The notes under the pieces: model-generated
Databases searched by the model: none
What the model saw: the letters and a program-made list of their open reading frames with translations, nothing else
Told to the model about the DNA's origin: nothing
Assembly: GCA_029067085.1 (NCBI GenBank)
Contig: JAIEFE010000017.1
Span: forward strand, 1-64,000
Reading direction: 5' to 3'
Length of the DNA stretch: 64,000 nt
DNA from: Lachnospiraceae bacterium
Lineage (GTDB): Bacteria > Bacillota > Clostridia > Lachnospirales > Lachnospiraceae
Shown: positions 42,407 through 52,382 of the stretch, in pieces
Layout of the letters: each line of letters opens with the position of its first letter
Position numbering within the stretch: the stretch's first letter is position 1
Translations under genes and position numbers: made by a program

Positions 42407-44401
42407 TCAGTCGAACTTTGCAATATCATAAGTTAACGTGATATCTTTTTCTCCGTACAGTTTGAAATAATTCTGCACGATACGGTCCGTCACGATACGA
42501 ACATTATCCCGTTCCGTCCCCAGAAGCACCACCAGAAACTGGGAGCTGCTGTACCTCGCACCCACATCCACGCCGCGCAGGGATTTGCAGATCGCCTGCT
42601 CCATGCACTGCATAGCCGTCTCCATGCGCTCAAGTTTGACCTCGCTGCCGTTTGCAGAAAACAGAGTAAAGAGCAGAAGCTGCGTCTCCTTCTTGTTTCT
42701 TTCTGACATATGTGTCACAAAATCATAGATATGTGTAAACTCGGTGTAATCCACCTGAAACACGCCCTGATAGGTATCATGTTTTCTGATGGCGTTCATA
42801 ATCTTATCCAGATCTCCCTTGGATTGTTCGAGAGTGCGCAGCATGCCGGCTCTCTGATAGAAACCGTAGCGCATTCCGCTCCTCTGCTTAACCAGATAGA
42901 GCGCCTTGTCAGCCCTCCTGTAAAGTTCCTCAAACTCTCTGCCATCCGCGCCGGAAATGCTGATACCCATCGAGAGTTCGGACTCTTTCAGGACCTCCAC
43001 CTCCTCCTGCTTCTTTTTGAAAGCAGAAAGAATTTCTTCCGCCTTTTTCGTAATCGTATCCTCATCGGTCACGCCCGGCATATAGTACAAGAATTCGTCT
43101 CCGCCGACTCTGCAGACCAGCCCGTTGCTGCAGGTCTCCCGCAGCACATCCGCCGCCATCTTCAGGGCGTAATCTCCCATCAGATGCCCGTACGCGTCAT
43201 TAATCTGTCCAAAATGATCCATATCGATCAGAATCAGGCTGCCGACTTCGGTCCGCAGTTTATCGGAGATATCTTTTTCTCCCTTTCTCTTGCTCAAAAG
43301 TCCCGTCAGGTAGTCCACCGGGGACTCCAGCACATCTTCGTTGCCCATGGTGGCGCCCAGAATCTTACCGCTCCCAAAAATCGGTGCCGCCAGATCTTCC
43401 TCAGGCATCCACAGTTTTTCCAGTGCCCCCTCCTCGATCAGCTTCACAAAAATATCGACCAGATCGGGATCCCACTGGCTGCCCTTTCCTTTCTGCAGCT
43501 CCTCCAAAACCGCATCATCATGCAGCCGTCTGCGGTAAACGCGGTTGCTGGTCATGGCATCATAGGAATCCACCAGACCGATCACCCTCGCTACAAGAGG
43601 AATCGACTCCCCCTTTAAGCCTTCGGGATATCCGGTGCCGTCATAGCGCTCATGATGATACTTTGCACCCACACTGATATTGGGAAACATCTTAAAGTCA
43701 TTTAAGATCTCAGCCCCCATCAGGGTGTGCCCCTTGATCAACCGAAATTCCAGATCCGTCAGCATGAAAGGCTTGTTTAACACAGCGTCGGGAACGCCGA
43801 TCTTTCCTACGTCATGCAGCATTGCCACAAAATAAATATTTTGAATCTCCTCCTCGGACCAGCCCAAACGCTGCGCTAAAAGCTCAGAGTATGCCGCAAC
43901 ACGCATGGAGTGTCCCTTGGTATAGTCATCCTTCGCATCCACGGTGTTCGCCACCGTCATGATCGCCTGAATCGTGACACGCTCCATCTCCTTGGTCTTC
44001 TCATCCAGTCTGCGCTGTAAGTCCCTGCGGTAACCGTCCAGTTCGATCGTGCTTCTGATGCGTCCAAGTATCACATTGGGTTCAAAGGGCTTGGCTATAT
44101 AGTCGTTAGCCCCCACACGAAAGCACTCCGTCTCCGTCTCCGCACTGCGGTCAGCCGTCAGAAAAATCACCGGTATCTTGCTCCAGCGCTTATCCTGTCT
44201 GAGCGTCTCCATAACCTCGAAGCCGCCGATTTCCGGCATATTGATATCGAGAAGGATCAGATCCGGTGTATGCCGCTCGAGATATTTATACGCCTGCTTT
44301 CCCGAATTCACGGCCACGACCCGGTATTTTCCCTCTAAAAGTTTCTGCGCCGTAGCAAGTGTCAGCCTATCGTCGTCCACGATCAAGATTATCTTTTTCA
44401 T
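42407..44401 (-). CDS. Response regulator with HD-GYP and GGDEF domains
   Basis: 664 residues. Receiver 1-120 (ILIVDDDRLTLATA, phospho-acceptor in LILLDINMPEIGG). HD-GYP about 144-340 (MLHDVGKIGVP, KYHHERYDGTGYPEGLKGE). GGDEF about 375-525 with an intact CRVGGDEFLYY. The last 130 residues (VFQVDYTEFTHIYDFVTHMS, GARYSSSQFLVVLLG) look like a degenerate second GGDEF. It can in principle both make and degrade cyclic di-GMP under phosphorylation control; a partner kinase is not adjacent. It follows sigE by 82 bases on the same strand. Confidence 0.9.
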   Translation of the reverse strand: MKKIILIVDDDRLTLATAQKLLEGKYRVVAVNSGKQAYKYLERHTPDLILLDINMPEIGGFEVMETLRQDKRWSKIPVIFLTADRSAETETECFRVGANDYIAKPFEPNVILGRIRSTIELDGYRRDLQRRLDEKTKEMERVTIQAIMTVANTVDAKDDYTKGHSMRVAAYSELLAQRLGWSEEEIQNIYFVAMLHDVGKIGVPDAVLNKPFMLTDLEFRLIKGHTLMGAEILNDFKMFPNISVGAKYHHERYDGTGYPEGLKGESIPLVARVIGLVDSYDAMTSNRVYRRRLHDDAVLEELQKGKGSQWDPDLVDIFVKLIEEGALEKLWMPEEDLAAPIFGSGKILGATMGNEDVLESPVDYLTGLLSKRKGEKDISDKLRTEVGSLILIDMDHFGQINDAYGHLMGDYALKMAADVLRETCSNGLVCRVGGDEFLYYMPGVTDEDTITKKAEEILSAFKKKQEEVEVLKESELSMGISISGADGREFEELYRRADKALYLVKQRSGMRYGFYQRAGMLRTLEQSKGDLDKIMNAIRKHDTYQGVFQVDYTEFTHIYDFVTHMSERNKKETQLLLFTLFSANGSEVKLERMETAMQCMEQAICKSLRGVDVGARYSSSQFLVVLLGTERDNVRIVTDRIVQNYFKLYGEKDITLTYDIAKFD

Positions 44402-44482
44402 TTGTCCCCCAATAAACTATGTATGGTACTCTTTTCGTCTCATTATACGCCACATGAAGCCAAAAAGCAAACAGATATCCGA

Positions 44483-45223
44483 TCAGGTATCCTTGCTCAT
44501 CTCCTTTTTTAAGCGCCGCATGATCTTTTTCTCCAGTCTGGATATGTAAGACTGTGAAATTCCCAAAAGCTCCGCCACTTCCTTCTGTGTCAATTCCTTC
44601 CCCTCCGCGCTGCCGATACCGAAGCGCAGGCGGATGATCGTCTGCTCTCTCTCGGAGAGCTTGGCGATTGCCCGGATCAGAAGCTTTCTCTCCACTTCAT
44701 TCTCCAGATCCTTATAGATCACATCCTCATCCGTCCCCAGAATATCAGAGAGGAGAAGCTCGTTGCCATCCCAATCCACATTCAGAGGCTCGTCAATGGA
44801 AACCTCCATCCGGTGCTTGTTATTTCTTCTCAGGTACATTAATATCTCATTCTCAATGCAGCGTGAAGCGTAAGTCGCCAGCTTGATGTTCTTCTCAGGA
44901 TTGAAGGTATTGATGGATTTGATCAGCCCGATGGTTCCGATCGAAATCAGATCCTCGACTCCCACTCCCGTGTTGTCAAATTTTTTTGCGATATACACCA
45001 CAAGCCTTAAGTTATGTTCTATCAAAATAGACTTGGCTTCGTCCTCATATTCCGTTCCAAGATCGCCAATGATCTCATTTTCCCTTTCACTCTCAAGGGG
45101 TGGCGGAAGCACCTCCGCGCCTCCTATGTAATGAATATCTCCCTGTCTGTTCATCAGGAGCTTAGGTTCTCTATGCACCATCTTAAACTGAATTTTACCG
45201 GGAATTGCCACTTTTAAAACCAT
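44483..45223 (-). CDS. sigE: Sporulation sigma factor SigE (pro-form)
   Basis: 246 residues. The first 30 or so residues ([20 protein letters not shown]) form the pro-sequence that keeps the protein inactive and membrane-bound until cleavage. Region 2 has [20 protein letters not shown] and [20 protein letters not shown], region 4 has [19 protein letters not shown] and [19 protein letters not shown]. It controls mother-cell genes after septation. It lies 11 bases after spoIIGA, whose product processes it. Confidence 0.96.
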   Translation of the reverse strand: MVLKVAIPGKIQFKMVHREPKLLMNRQGDIHYIGGAEVLPPPLESERENEIIGDLGTEYEDEAKSILIEHNLRLVVYIAKKFDNTGVGVEDLISIGTIGLIKSINTFNPEKNIKLATYASRCIENEILMYLRRNNKHRMEVSIDEPLNVDWDGNELLLSDILGTDEDVIYKDLENEVERKLLIRAIAKLSEREQTIIRLRFGIGSAEGKELTQKEVAELLGISQSYISRLEKKIMRRLKKEMSKDT

Positions 45224-45234
45224 CTTTTTTCCTC

Positions 45235-46047
45235 CTAGTTTTCTAATAGACCGGGGTGTAACAGCATCTGATAATCGCTCTCAGGCGATATGCCCGCATC
45301 ACAAACCGCGACAATGACACCTTCTCTCCTGATCGTGCGTCCCGCCTCCTCTATCGAAATTTCCGGCAGCTCGTATGCCGGAAGGATTCCTCCCGGCTGT
45401 CCCACGCTCCGATAGGGAACTGCATGGTATTTTTCAGGTCTCAGGCAGGAAGCCATGCTTCCTGCCAGTCTCTTACTGATCACGCTCACGGGGGCGCCGC
45501 TTATGGGATCAGTCAGGTGATTGCCCGTATCCACAAGCGCACAAATTCTGATTTCCTCTCCCAGAGACGGCACATGGAAACGCACCGTCCGCAGGCAGTC
45601 CCGTTCCCTGCGCATCAGCCTTTTCAGCAAAGCCCCCAAAATCCGACAGGTAAAAGCCCCTGCCGCCAGAGTGATCCAGAAACCTCCCCTCCCCTTCAGA
45701 ACGGGTCTTAAGCGATTCAGAATCCATATCATAGCACCGCCTAAAAAAAAGCCGGCCGCAGCCATCGCAAGGGATGCTTCCAAAAGCCTTCGCACACCAT
45801 GGATCCGATAGGTGAGACACATCATGCACATACTGACAGGCAACGCGCCAAGGAAGAGTCTGGCTCCCACCGTATAAAAAGGCAGTGTGAGAATAAAACA
45901 GCTCATTCCGGCTCCCGTCATAGCCCCCAGCCATCGCCTTCGGTGCGTGGCAGTACACCGCAGAATCAGTCCGGCCAGGGACAGCAGATACAGGTTCATC
46001 GTCATCTGCAGGACGAAAACGCTGTCAATATATAATTTGTAATACAC
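45235..46047 (-). CDS. spoIIGA: Sporulation sigma-E factor-processing peptidase SpoIIGA
   Basis: About 270 residues from a GTG at 46047 placed right after GGAGGTGG. Five membrane helices ([17 protein letters not shown], the [19 protein letters not shown] region and others) precede a cytoplasmic aspartic-protease half-domain with [20 protein letters not shown] (catalytic Asp in DTG). It cleaves the sigma-E pro-sequence when the septum forms. It is the first gene of the spoIIG-type operon with sigE, and has a long-spacer promoter. Confidence 0.93.
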   Translation of the reverse strand: MYYKLYIDSVFVLQMTMNLYLLSLAGLILRCTATHRRRWLGAMTGAGMSCFILTLPFYTVGARLFLGALPVSMCMMCLTYRIHGVRRLLEASLAMAAAGFFLGGAMIWILNRLRPVLKGRGGFWITLAAGAFTCRILGALLKRLMRRERDCLRTVRFHVPSLGEEIRICALVDTGNHLTDPISGAPVSVISKRLAGSMASCLRPEKYHAVPYRSVGQPGGILPAYELPEISIEEAGRTIRREGVIVAVCDAGISPESDYQMLLHPGLLEN

Positions 46048-46071
46048 ATTCCACCTCCGTATTTCCCTTTC

Positions 46072-46104
46072 ATTATAGGAAAAACAGAGCGCACATTCTG
46101 TCAA
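46072..46104 (-). promoter_or_regulatory. Long-spacer promoter of spoIIGA-sigE, Spo0A-type
   Basis: On the minus strand TTGACA (46099-46104) and TATAAT (46072-46077) are separated by 21 bp. The Bacillus subtilis spoIIG promoter is known for a similarly long spacer and depends on Spo0A. The opposite strand of the -35 reads TGTCAAA, one base from the 0A-box word TGTCGAA. Confidence 0.65.
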
Positions 46105-46151
46105 AAGCAGGGAGCATTTCCCCTATTTTTGCAGACAGATAACAACAAAAA

Positions 46152-46174
46152 ACCACAGGATATTCTCCTGTGGT
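46152..46174 (-). terminator. Terminator of ftsZ
   Basis: ACCACAGGA and TCCTGTGGT form a perfect 9-bp stem with a 5-nt loop, then six T on the minus strand. It separates ftsZ from spoIIGA. Confidence 0.88.
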
Positions 46175-46205
46175 CCATTGCCATTTTAACAAAGACTGAA
46201 ACTCT

Positions 46206-47420
46206 CTATTTTCTGAGGAAGCTGGGGATGTCCAGCGACTTTTCTTCCACTGAACTCTTAATATCATTCGTTTTCTGAATACCGATAGGTTTAAGGCCTG
46301 CCTGCGTCTTAACCTGTCCGCCCTGCGCCGTGATGGGCTGTTTTAAGCCAACACCGGGTGCCGTAAACGCGCCGAGACCGGCTCCTGTTCCTACTGTGCT
46401 CTTTCCCTGCAGGGAAGTGGGGGTTATGTATCCGCTCTTAAAACCGAGACCCGCGCCCTGTCTGGCTGCCTTCTCCTCGATTCCCGTAGCGATGATCGTC
46501 ACATTACAGGTATCCGTCATGCTGGAATCGTACATCGCACCGAAGATGATGTTAACCTCATCACCCGTCAAAGATCTCACATAATCGGAAGCATCGGAGG
46601 CATCAGCCAGAGAGATATCTCCGGAAACGTTGATGATCACATGGGTCGCACCCGTGATCGTGGTCTCAAGCAGCGGACTCTCCACGGCCATCTTAGCTGC
46701 TTCAGCCGCCTTGTCATCGCCCTTGCCCGTGCCGATACCGATGTGGGCAATGCCTTTATCTTTCATAACAGTCTGTACATCCGCAAAATCCAAGTTGATG
46801 ATAGCAGGCATATTGATAAGATCCGTGATACCCTGCACCGCCTGCTGAAGCACCTCGTCCGCTTTTTTCAGAGCCTCCGGCATAGTGGTACGCCTGTCCA
46901 CGATCTCCAAAAGCTTATCGTTTGGAATGACGATCAGCGTGTCCACATTGTCCTTGATCTTCTCGATTCCGGACAGCGCGTTCGCCATACGAGTCTTTGC
47001 CTCAAAGCGGAAGGGTTTCGTCACAACACCCACAGTCAGAATCCCCATATCCTTTGCAAGCTTGGCCACTACAGGAGCAGCGCCCGTTCCCGTACCGCCT
47101 CCCATACCGCAGGTAACGAACACCATGTCCGCTCCCTTCAGAGCCTGCGCCACTTCCTCGGAACTCTCCTCCGCCGCCTTTTCCCCAATCTCCGGCTTTG
47201 CACCTGCGCCGAGTCCCTTGGTCAGCTTCTCTCCGATCTGCAGCAGTCTGGTTGCCCTGCAAAGCTGCAGCGCCTGCTTATCGGTATTGATGCCGATGAA
47301 CTCCACCCCGTCTATCTCTTCATCAATCATTCTATTCACAGCGTTATTGCCCGCACCGCCGACACCGACCACGATGATCTTTGCCGCGGACTCCGCTTCA
47401 TTCGACTTAATCTCAAGCAA
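46206..47420 (-). CDS. ftsZ: Cell-division GTPase FtsZ
   Basis: 404 residues from a TTG at 47420 with GGAGG 8 bases upstream. The tubulin signature is [18 protein letters not shown]; the N-terminal [18 protein letters not shown], the nucleotide loop PNDKLLEI and the T7 loop [11 protein letters not shown] are all present. The C-terminal tail DIPSFLRK is the conserved peptide that binds membrane anchors. It polymerises into the Z ring. The promoter at 47471-47499 gives it transcription apart from divIB. Confidence 0.97.
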   Translation of the reverse strand: MLEIKSNEAESAAKIIVVGVGGAGNNAVNRMIDEEIDGVEFIGINTDKQALQLCRATRLLQIGEKLTKGLGAGAKPEIGEKAAEESSEEVAQALKGADMVFVTCGMGGGTGTGAAPVVAKLAKDMGILTVGVVTKPFRFEAKTRMANALSGIEKIKDNVDTLIVIPNDKLLEIVDRRTTMPEALKKADEVLQQAVQGITDLINMPAIINLDFADVQTVMKDKGIAHIGIGTGKGDDKAAEAAKMAVESPLLETTITGATHVIINVSGDISLADASDASDYVRSLTGDEVNIIFGAMYDSSMTDTCNVTIIATGIEEKAARQGAGLGFKSGYITPTSLQGKSTVGTGAGLGAFTAPGVGLKQPITAQGGQVKTQAGLKPIGIQKTNDIKSSVEEKSLDIPSFLRK

Positions 47421-47470
47421 GGTGATTCCTCCTTCTACTCCCTCATACTACGAATAGACTCATATAGATT

Positions 47471-47499
47471 ATCATATAATTATTTTTCGGACTTCGCAA
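47471..47499 (-). promoter_or_regulatory. Promoter of ftsZ
   Basis: On the minus strand TTGCGA (47494-47499) and TATGAT (47471-47476) are 17 bp apart, in the 133-base gap between divIB and ftsZ. Confidence 0.7.
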
Positions 47500-47553
47500 C
47501 CTATTTTTTTGTTTTTGTGACTTTTTATGATGACATTGCAGTGAATCCTGACA

Positions 47554-48417
47554 TCAATCCTGTTCAAAACTGTAGGTTTTCGTGTCCTCACTGTACTCTC
47601 GCATATCCAAAGTGCCACTTTTTCCCAGCAAGTCGGGCAGGATATGCTGCAGCTTCATGATCTTCTCATTGATATCCTTATTCTCTCCCAGAACGATCTT
47701 CGCCTCTCCGAAGTACAAAGTCACCTGATAGCCGGCATCAAAATAGATGCGATCCGCTGAAAGATTGTATTTGGAGAGCTGCTGGGTGATATTTAATATC
47801 TCTTCAAAGAGCTCCGGCTTGTCCACAGGCAACGCATCGTGGAGGATAACATGATCAAAGGCGAGACCCGTCACCTGCGGGATTCCCGCTGTTTCTTCTT
47901 CCGATGTCTCCACCACGATACCGTCCTTGTCAAAGTACACATAGCGTCCCAGATACCGCACATAGCCCGCCAGCGCTTTTTCATAAACCGTGATGCGTAT
48001 TGTATCTTTCGCTTCAATATCGACGTCCATGGTTTCCACAAAGGGAACTCCTTCGATTCCCCTGTCCCGGTATTTCAGAGAAAGAAAGAGCGAATTATCA
48101 CCAAACCGGTCCCCCATGACCATCTCTGTGATCTCCTCTTTGGTATAATGGATATTACCGTCAACATGAACCGTCGTCACTTTATAATTATTGATGATAT
48201 AAATATAAGCGCCAGCAAGAAGAAGAAACAGGCAGGACAGAACCGCAGTCAGGATACCGATCCGCTTGGCTTTACCAAAACGTACCTTCTCCTCTTTCTT
48301 TTCACGCCGCCCGGTCCGCCTCCGCTTCCGCTTACCCTGTGCTGTCTCTCCGTTCTTGACAAGGCGCAGATTCGGATTTCTTCTCTTCTTTCTTTTTGCT
48401 GTTTTTTCACCGCTCAT
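47554..48417 (-). CDS. divIB: Cell-division protein DivIB/FtsQ
   Basis: 287 residues from an ATG at 48417 after GAGG. A long basic cytoplasmic tail (KRKKRRNPNLRLVKNG, KRKRRRTGRREKK) is followed by one transmembrane helix (IGILTAVLSCLFLLLAGAYI). The extracellular part opens with a POTRA-type domain (YKVTTVHVDGNIHYTKEEI) and the beta domain typical of FtsQ (VYEKALAGYVRYLGRYVYFD). It connects FtsL/DivIC with the septal wall machinery. It follows murA by 30 bases and precedes ftsZ. Confidence 0.92.
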   Translation of the reverse strand: MSGEKTAKRKKRRNPNLRLVKNGETAQGKRKRRRTGRREKKEEKVRFGKAKRIGILTAVLSCLFLLLAGAYIYIINNYKVTTVHVDGNIHYTKEEITEMVMGDRFGDNSLFLSLKYRDRGIEGVPFVETMDVDIEAKDTIRITVYEKALAGYVRYLGRYVYFDKDGIVVETSEEETAGIPQVTGLAFDHVILHDALPVDKPELFEEILNITQQLSKYNLSADRIYFDAGYQVTLYFGEAKIVLGENKDINEKIMKLQHILPDLLGKSGTLDMREYSEDTKTYSFEQD

Positions 48418-48447
48418 CTGCAAACCTCATCCTCATCCGTATCGAAT

Positions 48448-49698
48448 CTATGCCAGTTCGATGGCCGCACCCAGCTCTCTGAGTCTCAGCGTGATATCCT
48501 CATATCCCCGGTCAATATAATGACGGTTTTTTACAATTCCGGTCCCTTCCGCTGCGAGAGCTGCCACAACAAGAGCCGCTCCGCCCCGCAGCTCCTGCGC
48601 CTCCACAATGGTATTATGCAGCGGATAACCGCCATGAATGTAGGCCCTGGTCCCCGCCACCTGTATGCAGGCGCCCATCTTTACAAGCTCCGGCACGATC
48701 CGAAAGCGGTTCTCAAAAACGCTCTCCTCAATCCAGCCGCTCTGCCCCGAAAACGCCATCACCACCATAAACAGGGACTGTAAGTCCGTTGGAAAGCCCG
48801 GATATACCGCCGTTGTCAGACCGTCCTGCAGTCCCTTCACCGCCCGGCCTTCCACCAAAAGGCCGTCAGCTTCCCTTTTTATTCCGGCCCCGAACCTTTC
48901 CGCACAGGCGATCACACTCTCCATATGCTCGCAGGGTGCATCCTCCAAAAAAATCCTTCCGCCGGCACAAAGACAAGCGGCAAGATATGTGCCCGCCACG
49001 ATCCTGTCAGGAGGCACACGAAAGCGCACCGGATGCAGCCGCTCCACACCCTCTATCACCAGACGATCCGTACCGACACCCTCGATCTTTCCGCCCGCAC
49101 AGATCAAAAATTCACATAAAGCCTGTATTTCCGGCTCTCTTGCTGCCGGATGAATGACAGTCTCCCCTCTGGCTAAAACCGCCGCCAGGATCAGATTCTC
49201 CGTAACACCGACACTCACAAAGGGAAGCTCCTGCGTCGTTCCCGTAAGCCTTGCCGCCTTGGCGCAAAATCCCGACTCATCTTCCTCAATCTCCACACCC
49301 ATGCGCCGCAGCGCATACAGATGCAGGTCGATAGGACGTTTCCCGATCACACAGCCTCCCGGATATTCCATCGAGACGACACCCGTCCGGGCAAGCAGCG
49401 CACCGAGAAGCATGATAGAGGAGCGCATGACACCCACGGAATCGGCAGGCATGTCACAATCTGACAAGCGTGTCGTATCCACACGGATGATATCCTCCTC
49501 TCTCTCGACCTGACAGCCAAGACTTCTTAAGAGCCGCAGCATATGATACACATCCGAAATATCCGGGCAATTCTCTATCTCACAGATTCCGTCTGTCAAA
49601 AGGGTCGCCGCCAGAATCGGCAGCGAAGCGTTCTTAGACCCCTGTATCCTTGTCTGTCCTGAAAGACTCTTTCCACCATAGATACGAACAGCGTCCAT
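48448..49698 (-). CDS. murA: UDP-N-acetylglucosamine 1-carboxyvinyltransferase MurA
   Basis: 416 residues with two inverse alpha/beta domains. IQGSKNASLPILAATLLTDG is the substrate-binding start; the catalytic Cys lies in YPGGCVIGKRPIDLHL (the usual GGCAIG has Val here). The Arg/Asp residues (TAVYPGFPTDLQSLFM) complete the site. It transfers enolpyruvate to UDP-GlcNAc in the first committed peptidoglycan step. It lies between ftsW and divIB; placement in the division cluster replaces the murG/murB of other Firmicutes. Confidence 0.95.
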   Translation of the reverse strand: MDAVRIYGGKSLSGQTRIQGSKNASLPILAATLLTDGICEIENCPDISDVYHMLRLLRSLGCQVEREEDIIRVDTTRLSDCDMPADSVGVMRSSIMLLGALLARTGVVSMEYPGGCVIGKRPIDLHLYALRRMGVEIEEDESGFCAKAARLTGTTQELPFVSVGVTENLILAAVLARGETVIHPAAREPEIQALCEFLICAGGKIEGVGTDRLVIEGVERLHPVRFRVPPDRIVAGTYLAACLCAGGRIFLEDAPCEHMESVIACAERFGAGIKREADGLLVEGRAVKGLQDGLTTAVYPGFPTDLQSLFMVVMAFSGQSGWIEESVFENRFRIVPELVKMGACIQVAGTRAYIHGGYPLHNTIVEAQELRGGAALVVAALAAEGTGIVKNRHYIDRGYEDITLRLRELGAAIELA

Positions 49699-49769
49699 AA
49701 AATTACCTCTGTTTCTCTTTTATGACCTATTCTATCTATATGGATTTTCGACTAAAAATTATCTTGTCC

Positions 49770-50936
49770 TCATAAATCTTTCAGACGTATGCCCTTGGCG
49801 ACACTCAAAGTCAGGCCGATCTCTATCAGGAGAAACATCACCGACGAACCTCCGTAACTGATAAACGGCAGGGAAATTCCGGTGTTTGGTATGGTGGCTG
49901 TGACCACGGCAATGTTTAGAATAACCTGCACCGCAATGTGCCCCATCACGCCGACCACCAGAAGAGCGCCGTAGAGATCAGGCGCATTGTTTGCTATAAT
50001 CATCAGGCGCCAGATCAAAAGCAGGAACATGATGATGATCGCGATCCCGCCAAAAAGACCGAGCTCCTCGCAGATGATGGAAAAGATCATGTCATTCTGC
50101 GCCTCCGGCAAAAAGCCGCGCTTCTGCATACTCTGTCCAAGTCCCTTCCCCAGCACACCGCCGCTTCCGATGGCATAGAGGGCTTGAATGGTCTGAAACC
50201 CCTTATCGTTTGCATAAGCTTCGGGATCCAGCCAGGCCAGAATACGGCCGCCTCGAAAGTCCAGCTCATCCGCATGGGCTGCCGCCGTCTGTACCACATA
50301 AAATACCACTGCAGCAGCCGCTGCCAGCGAGGCAATTCCCAGAAAGAAGAACCTCTTATAATCCGGGCAGGACACAAACAGCATCAACACCGCGATTCCC
50401 ATGACGATGATCGCTGAACTCAAATTGTTGGTGATCTGCCACAGCATGAGAGCAACCGGCACGGGGGATAAGAGTACCATCATAAATCCCTTATTGCTCC
50501 GCACTCCCTTCCCCAGCGCACAGATCAGGCTGGACAAAAACAATATCATACCCAGTTTCGCCACCTCCGCCACCTGCAGGGAGATAGGACCTATGTAGAG
50601 CCAGCGTGTGGCGCCGCCGGAACTGTAGCCAAAAGGAATGATCAAAAGAATCAAAACGACGGATCCCAGATAAGCAAGCACCGAAAACCGTTCCCAGAAA
50701 TGATAGGGAATATTTGCCACCACCATCATGGCAACCAGCCCTAAAATGGAAGCAAAAAGCTGCTGTCTGAGATATCTGGTGGAGTCCCCCAGCTTCTGGT
50801 TCGCCTCATAAGAGCTTGAGGAAAACACCATGACAATGCCGAAGCCCACAAGAAACAGCACGATGAACAGCAGGCTGTAATCCATGAACTTCTCACCTTT
50901 ATCCTGTTTTCTGCGGGAAGTGCCTCTCTGTGCCAC
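49770..50936 (-). CDS. SEDS-family glycosyltransferase, FtsW/SpoVE
   Basis: 388 residues from a GTG at 50936, with GGAGGAG in the last codons of murD. Ten hydrophobic helices and the SEDS words (SSSYEANQKLGDSTRYLRQQ, PISLQVAEVAKLGMILFLSS, QAQNDMIFSIICEELGLFGG-type loop, TGISLPFISYGGSSVMFLLI) place it with the septal peptidoglycan polymerases FtsW and SpoVE. Which of the two cannot be decided; its position beside murD resembles spoVE. It works with the penicillin-binding proteins encoded upstream. Confidence 0.93.
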   Translation of the reverse strand: MAQRGTSRRKQDKGEKFMDYSLLFIVLFLVGFGIVMVFSSSSYEANQKLGDSTRYLRQQLFASILGLVAMMVVANIPYHFWERFSVLAYLGSVVLILLIIPFGYSSGGATRWLYIGPISLQVAEVAKLGMILFLSSLICALGKGVRSNKGFMMVLLSPVPVALMLWQITNNLSSAIIVMGIAVLMLFVSCPDYKRFFFLGIASLAAAAAVVFYVVQTAAAHADELDFRGGRILAWLDPEAYANDKGFQTIQALYAIGSGGVLGKGLGQSMQKRGFLPEAQNDMIFSIICEELGLFGGIAIIIMFLLLIWRLMIIANNAPDLYGALLVVGVMGHIAVQVILNIAVVTATIPNTGISLPFISYGGSSVMFLLIEIGLTLSVAKGIRLKDL

Positions 50937-52313
50937 TTAACCATTCTCCTCCATCTGCTCTACCAGTTCCTTAAACCGCGCGCCTCTGACCTCGTAATTG
51001 GGAAACATCCCCCAGCTCGCACAGGCCGGCGAGAGCAGTACCGCGTCTCCGGGCTTCGCCCTCTCCACACAGACCGCAAAAGCTTCCTCAAAGCTGTCCG
51101 CCAGCACGATATCCGACAGACCGTGACGTTTCGCGCAGTCCGCGATCTTCTCTCTGGTCTGCCCGATCAGCACCAGACATTTCACCTTATCATCAAAGGC
51201 TTCTATCCACTCGTCATACTCGCTCTGTTTGTCATAACCGCCGCCGATCAAGACCGTTGGGCGATCCATCGCCCGGATACCCTGGATCGCCGCATCCGGG
51301 TTGGTTCCCTTGGAATCGTTATAAAAGTCGATGCCCCGCTTCGTCGCTACAAACTCAATCCTGTGTTCCACGGGCGCAAATTCTCTGATCACTGCAAGAA
51401 TGGTTTCCATGGGCACGCCCATCGCCCGTGTGACTGCCATAGCAGCCATCACATTTTCCACGTTGCAGATTCCTTTCAGCCTCATCTCCCGGATGTTCAT
51501 AAGCCGCTCGCTCACGCCGTCCTCTGCCCGAAAGATATCCTCTCCCTCCAGATAATAGCCGTCCGTAAGGCGCCTTTCCGAAGAGAACCATACCACCGTG
51601 GCCGGACATCGGTCGCCGAAATCTCTTGTGTACGAATTTTCATAGTTTAATACACAGGTTTCCGCCTTTGTCTGATTTTTGCAGACAGCTTCTTTCGCCG
51701 CCGCATAATTTTCCATGGTATGATGGCGGTTTAAGTGGTCCGGTGTTATATTTAAGATTGCGGAAACCCTGGGTTTAAACCGTTCTATGGTCTCCAACTG
51801 AAAACTGCTGATCTCAGCCACCGTCACGGTCTCTTCCTGAGACACAGATGCCGTCAGGGTATATGGGTTCCCGATATTTCCCACCACATCCACATGCTCG
51901 CAAAAAGCCGCCATGATCGCCCCCACCAGTGTAGTGGTAGTAGTCTTTCCGTTCGTACCCGTAATAGCGATCACGGAGCCCTTTCCGATCTCGTAGGCAA
52001 GCTCGATCTCGCCCCAGATCTTTACCTCTCTGCTTCGAAATTCTTCTACAAATACTGTGTCCGTAGGGACGCCGGGACTTAACACCACGAGTTCGACAGA
52101 CGCCTTCTCCTCTTCCGACAGCGCGCCGATCACAATTTTTGCGTGAATCTCCGGCTTTAACTTTGCCTGTACTTCCTCTATGGTCAGTTTTTCATTCTCA
52201 TCAAACAAAAGCGGATTTGCTCCCACATACTGCAGAGCCTCCACAGCCCCGATTCCGCTGATGCCGGAACCTACCACTAAGACCGTTTTCCCTTTTAACG
52301 CCGATGTTTCCAT
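50937..52313 (-). CDS. murD: UDP-N-acetylmuramoylalanine-D-glutamate ligase MurD
   Basis: 458 residues. The N-terminal Rossmann domain (GKTVLVVGSGISGIGAVEAL), the central ATPase with AITGTNGKTTTTTLVGAI and the C-terminal domain with FYNDSKGTNPDAAIQGI are all present, as are the conserved Asn/His of LNITPDHLNRHHTMENYAAA. It adds D-Glu to UDP-MurNAc-L-Ala. The stop abuts the ftsW start with no gap. Confidence 0.96.
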   Translation of the reverse strand: METSALKGKTVLVVGSGISGIGAVEALQYVGANPLLFDENEKLTIEEVQAKLKPEIHAKIVIGALSEEEKASVELVVLSPGVPTDTVFVEEFRSREVKIWGEIELAYEIGKGSVIAITGTNGKTTTTTLVGAIMAAFCEHVDVVGNIGNPYTLTASVSQEETVTVAEISSFQLETIERFKPRVSAILNITPDHLNRHHTMENYAAAKEAVCKNQTKAETCVLNYENSYTRDFGDRCPATVVWFSSERRLTDGYYLEGEDIFRAEDGVSERLMNIREMRLKGICNVENVMAAMAVTRAMGVPMETILAVIREFAPVEHRIEFVATKRGIDFYNDSKGTNPDAAIQGIRAMDRPTVLIGGGYDKQSEYDEWIEAFDDKVKCLVLIGQTREKIADCAKRHGLSDIVLADSFEEAFAVCVERAKPGDAVLLSPACASWGMFPNYEVRGARFKELVEQMEENG

Positions 52314-52382
52314 GACTTCGTTATTTCCTCTCCTCTTAATCTCTCTTTATCAAACCGGCAGAAATATCCCCTTAGCGCCTTT

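Noticed and set aside
42710-43618. 302-codon plus-strand frame opposite the HD-GYP/GGDEF gene
   Set aside because: The minus-strand gene shows all catalytic motifs; this frame has none.
46641-47660. 339-codon plus-strand frame opposite ftsZ and divIB
   Set aside because: Shadow of conserved minus-strand genes with no domain.
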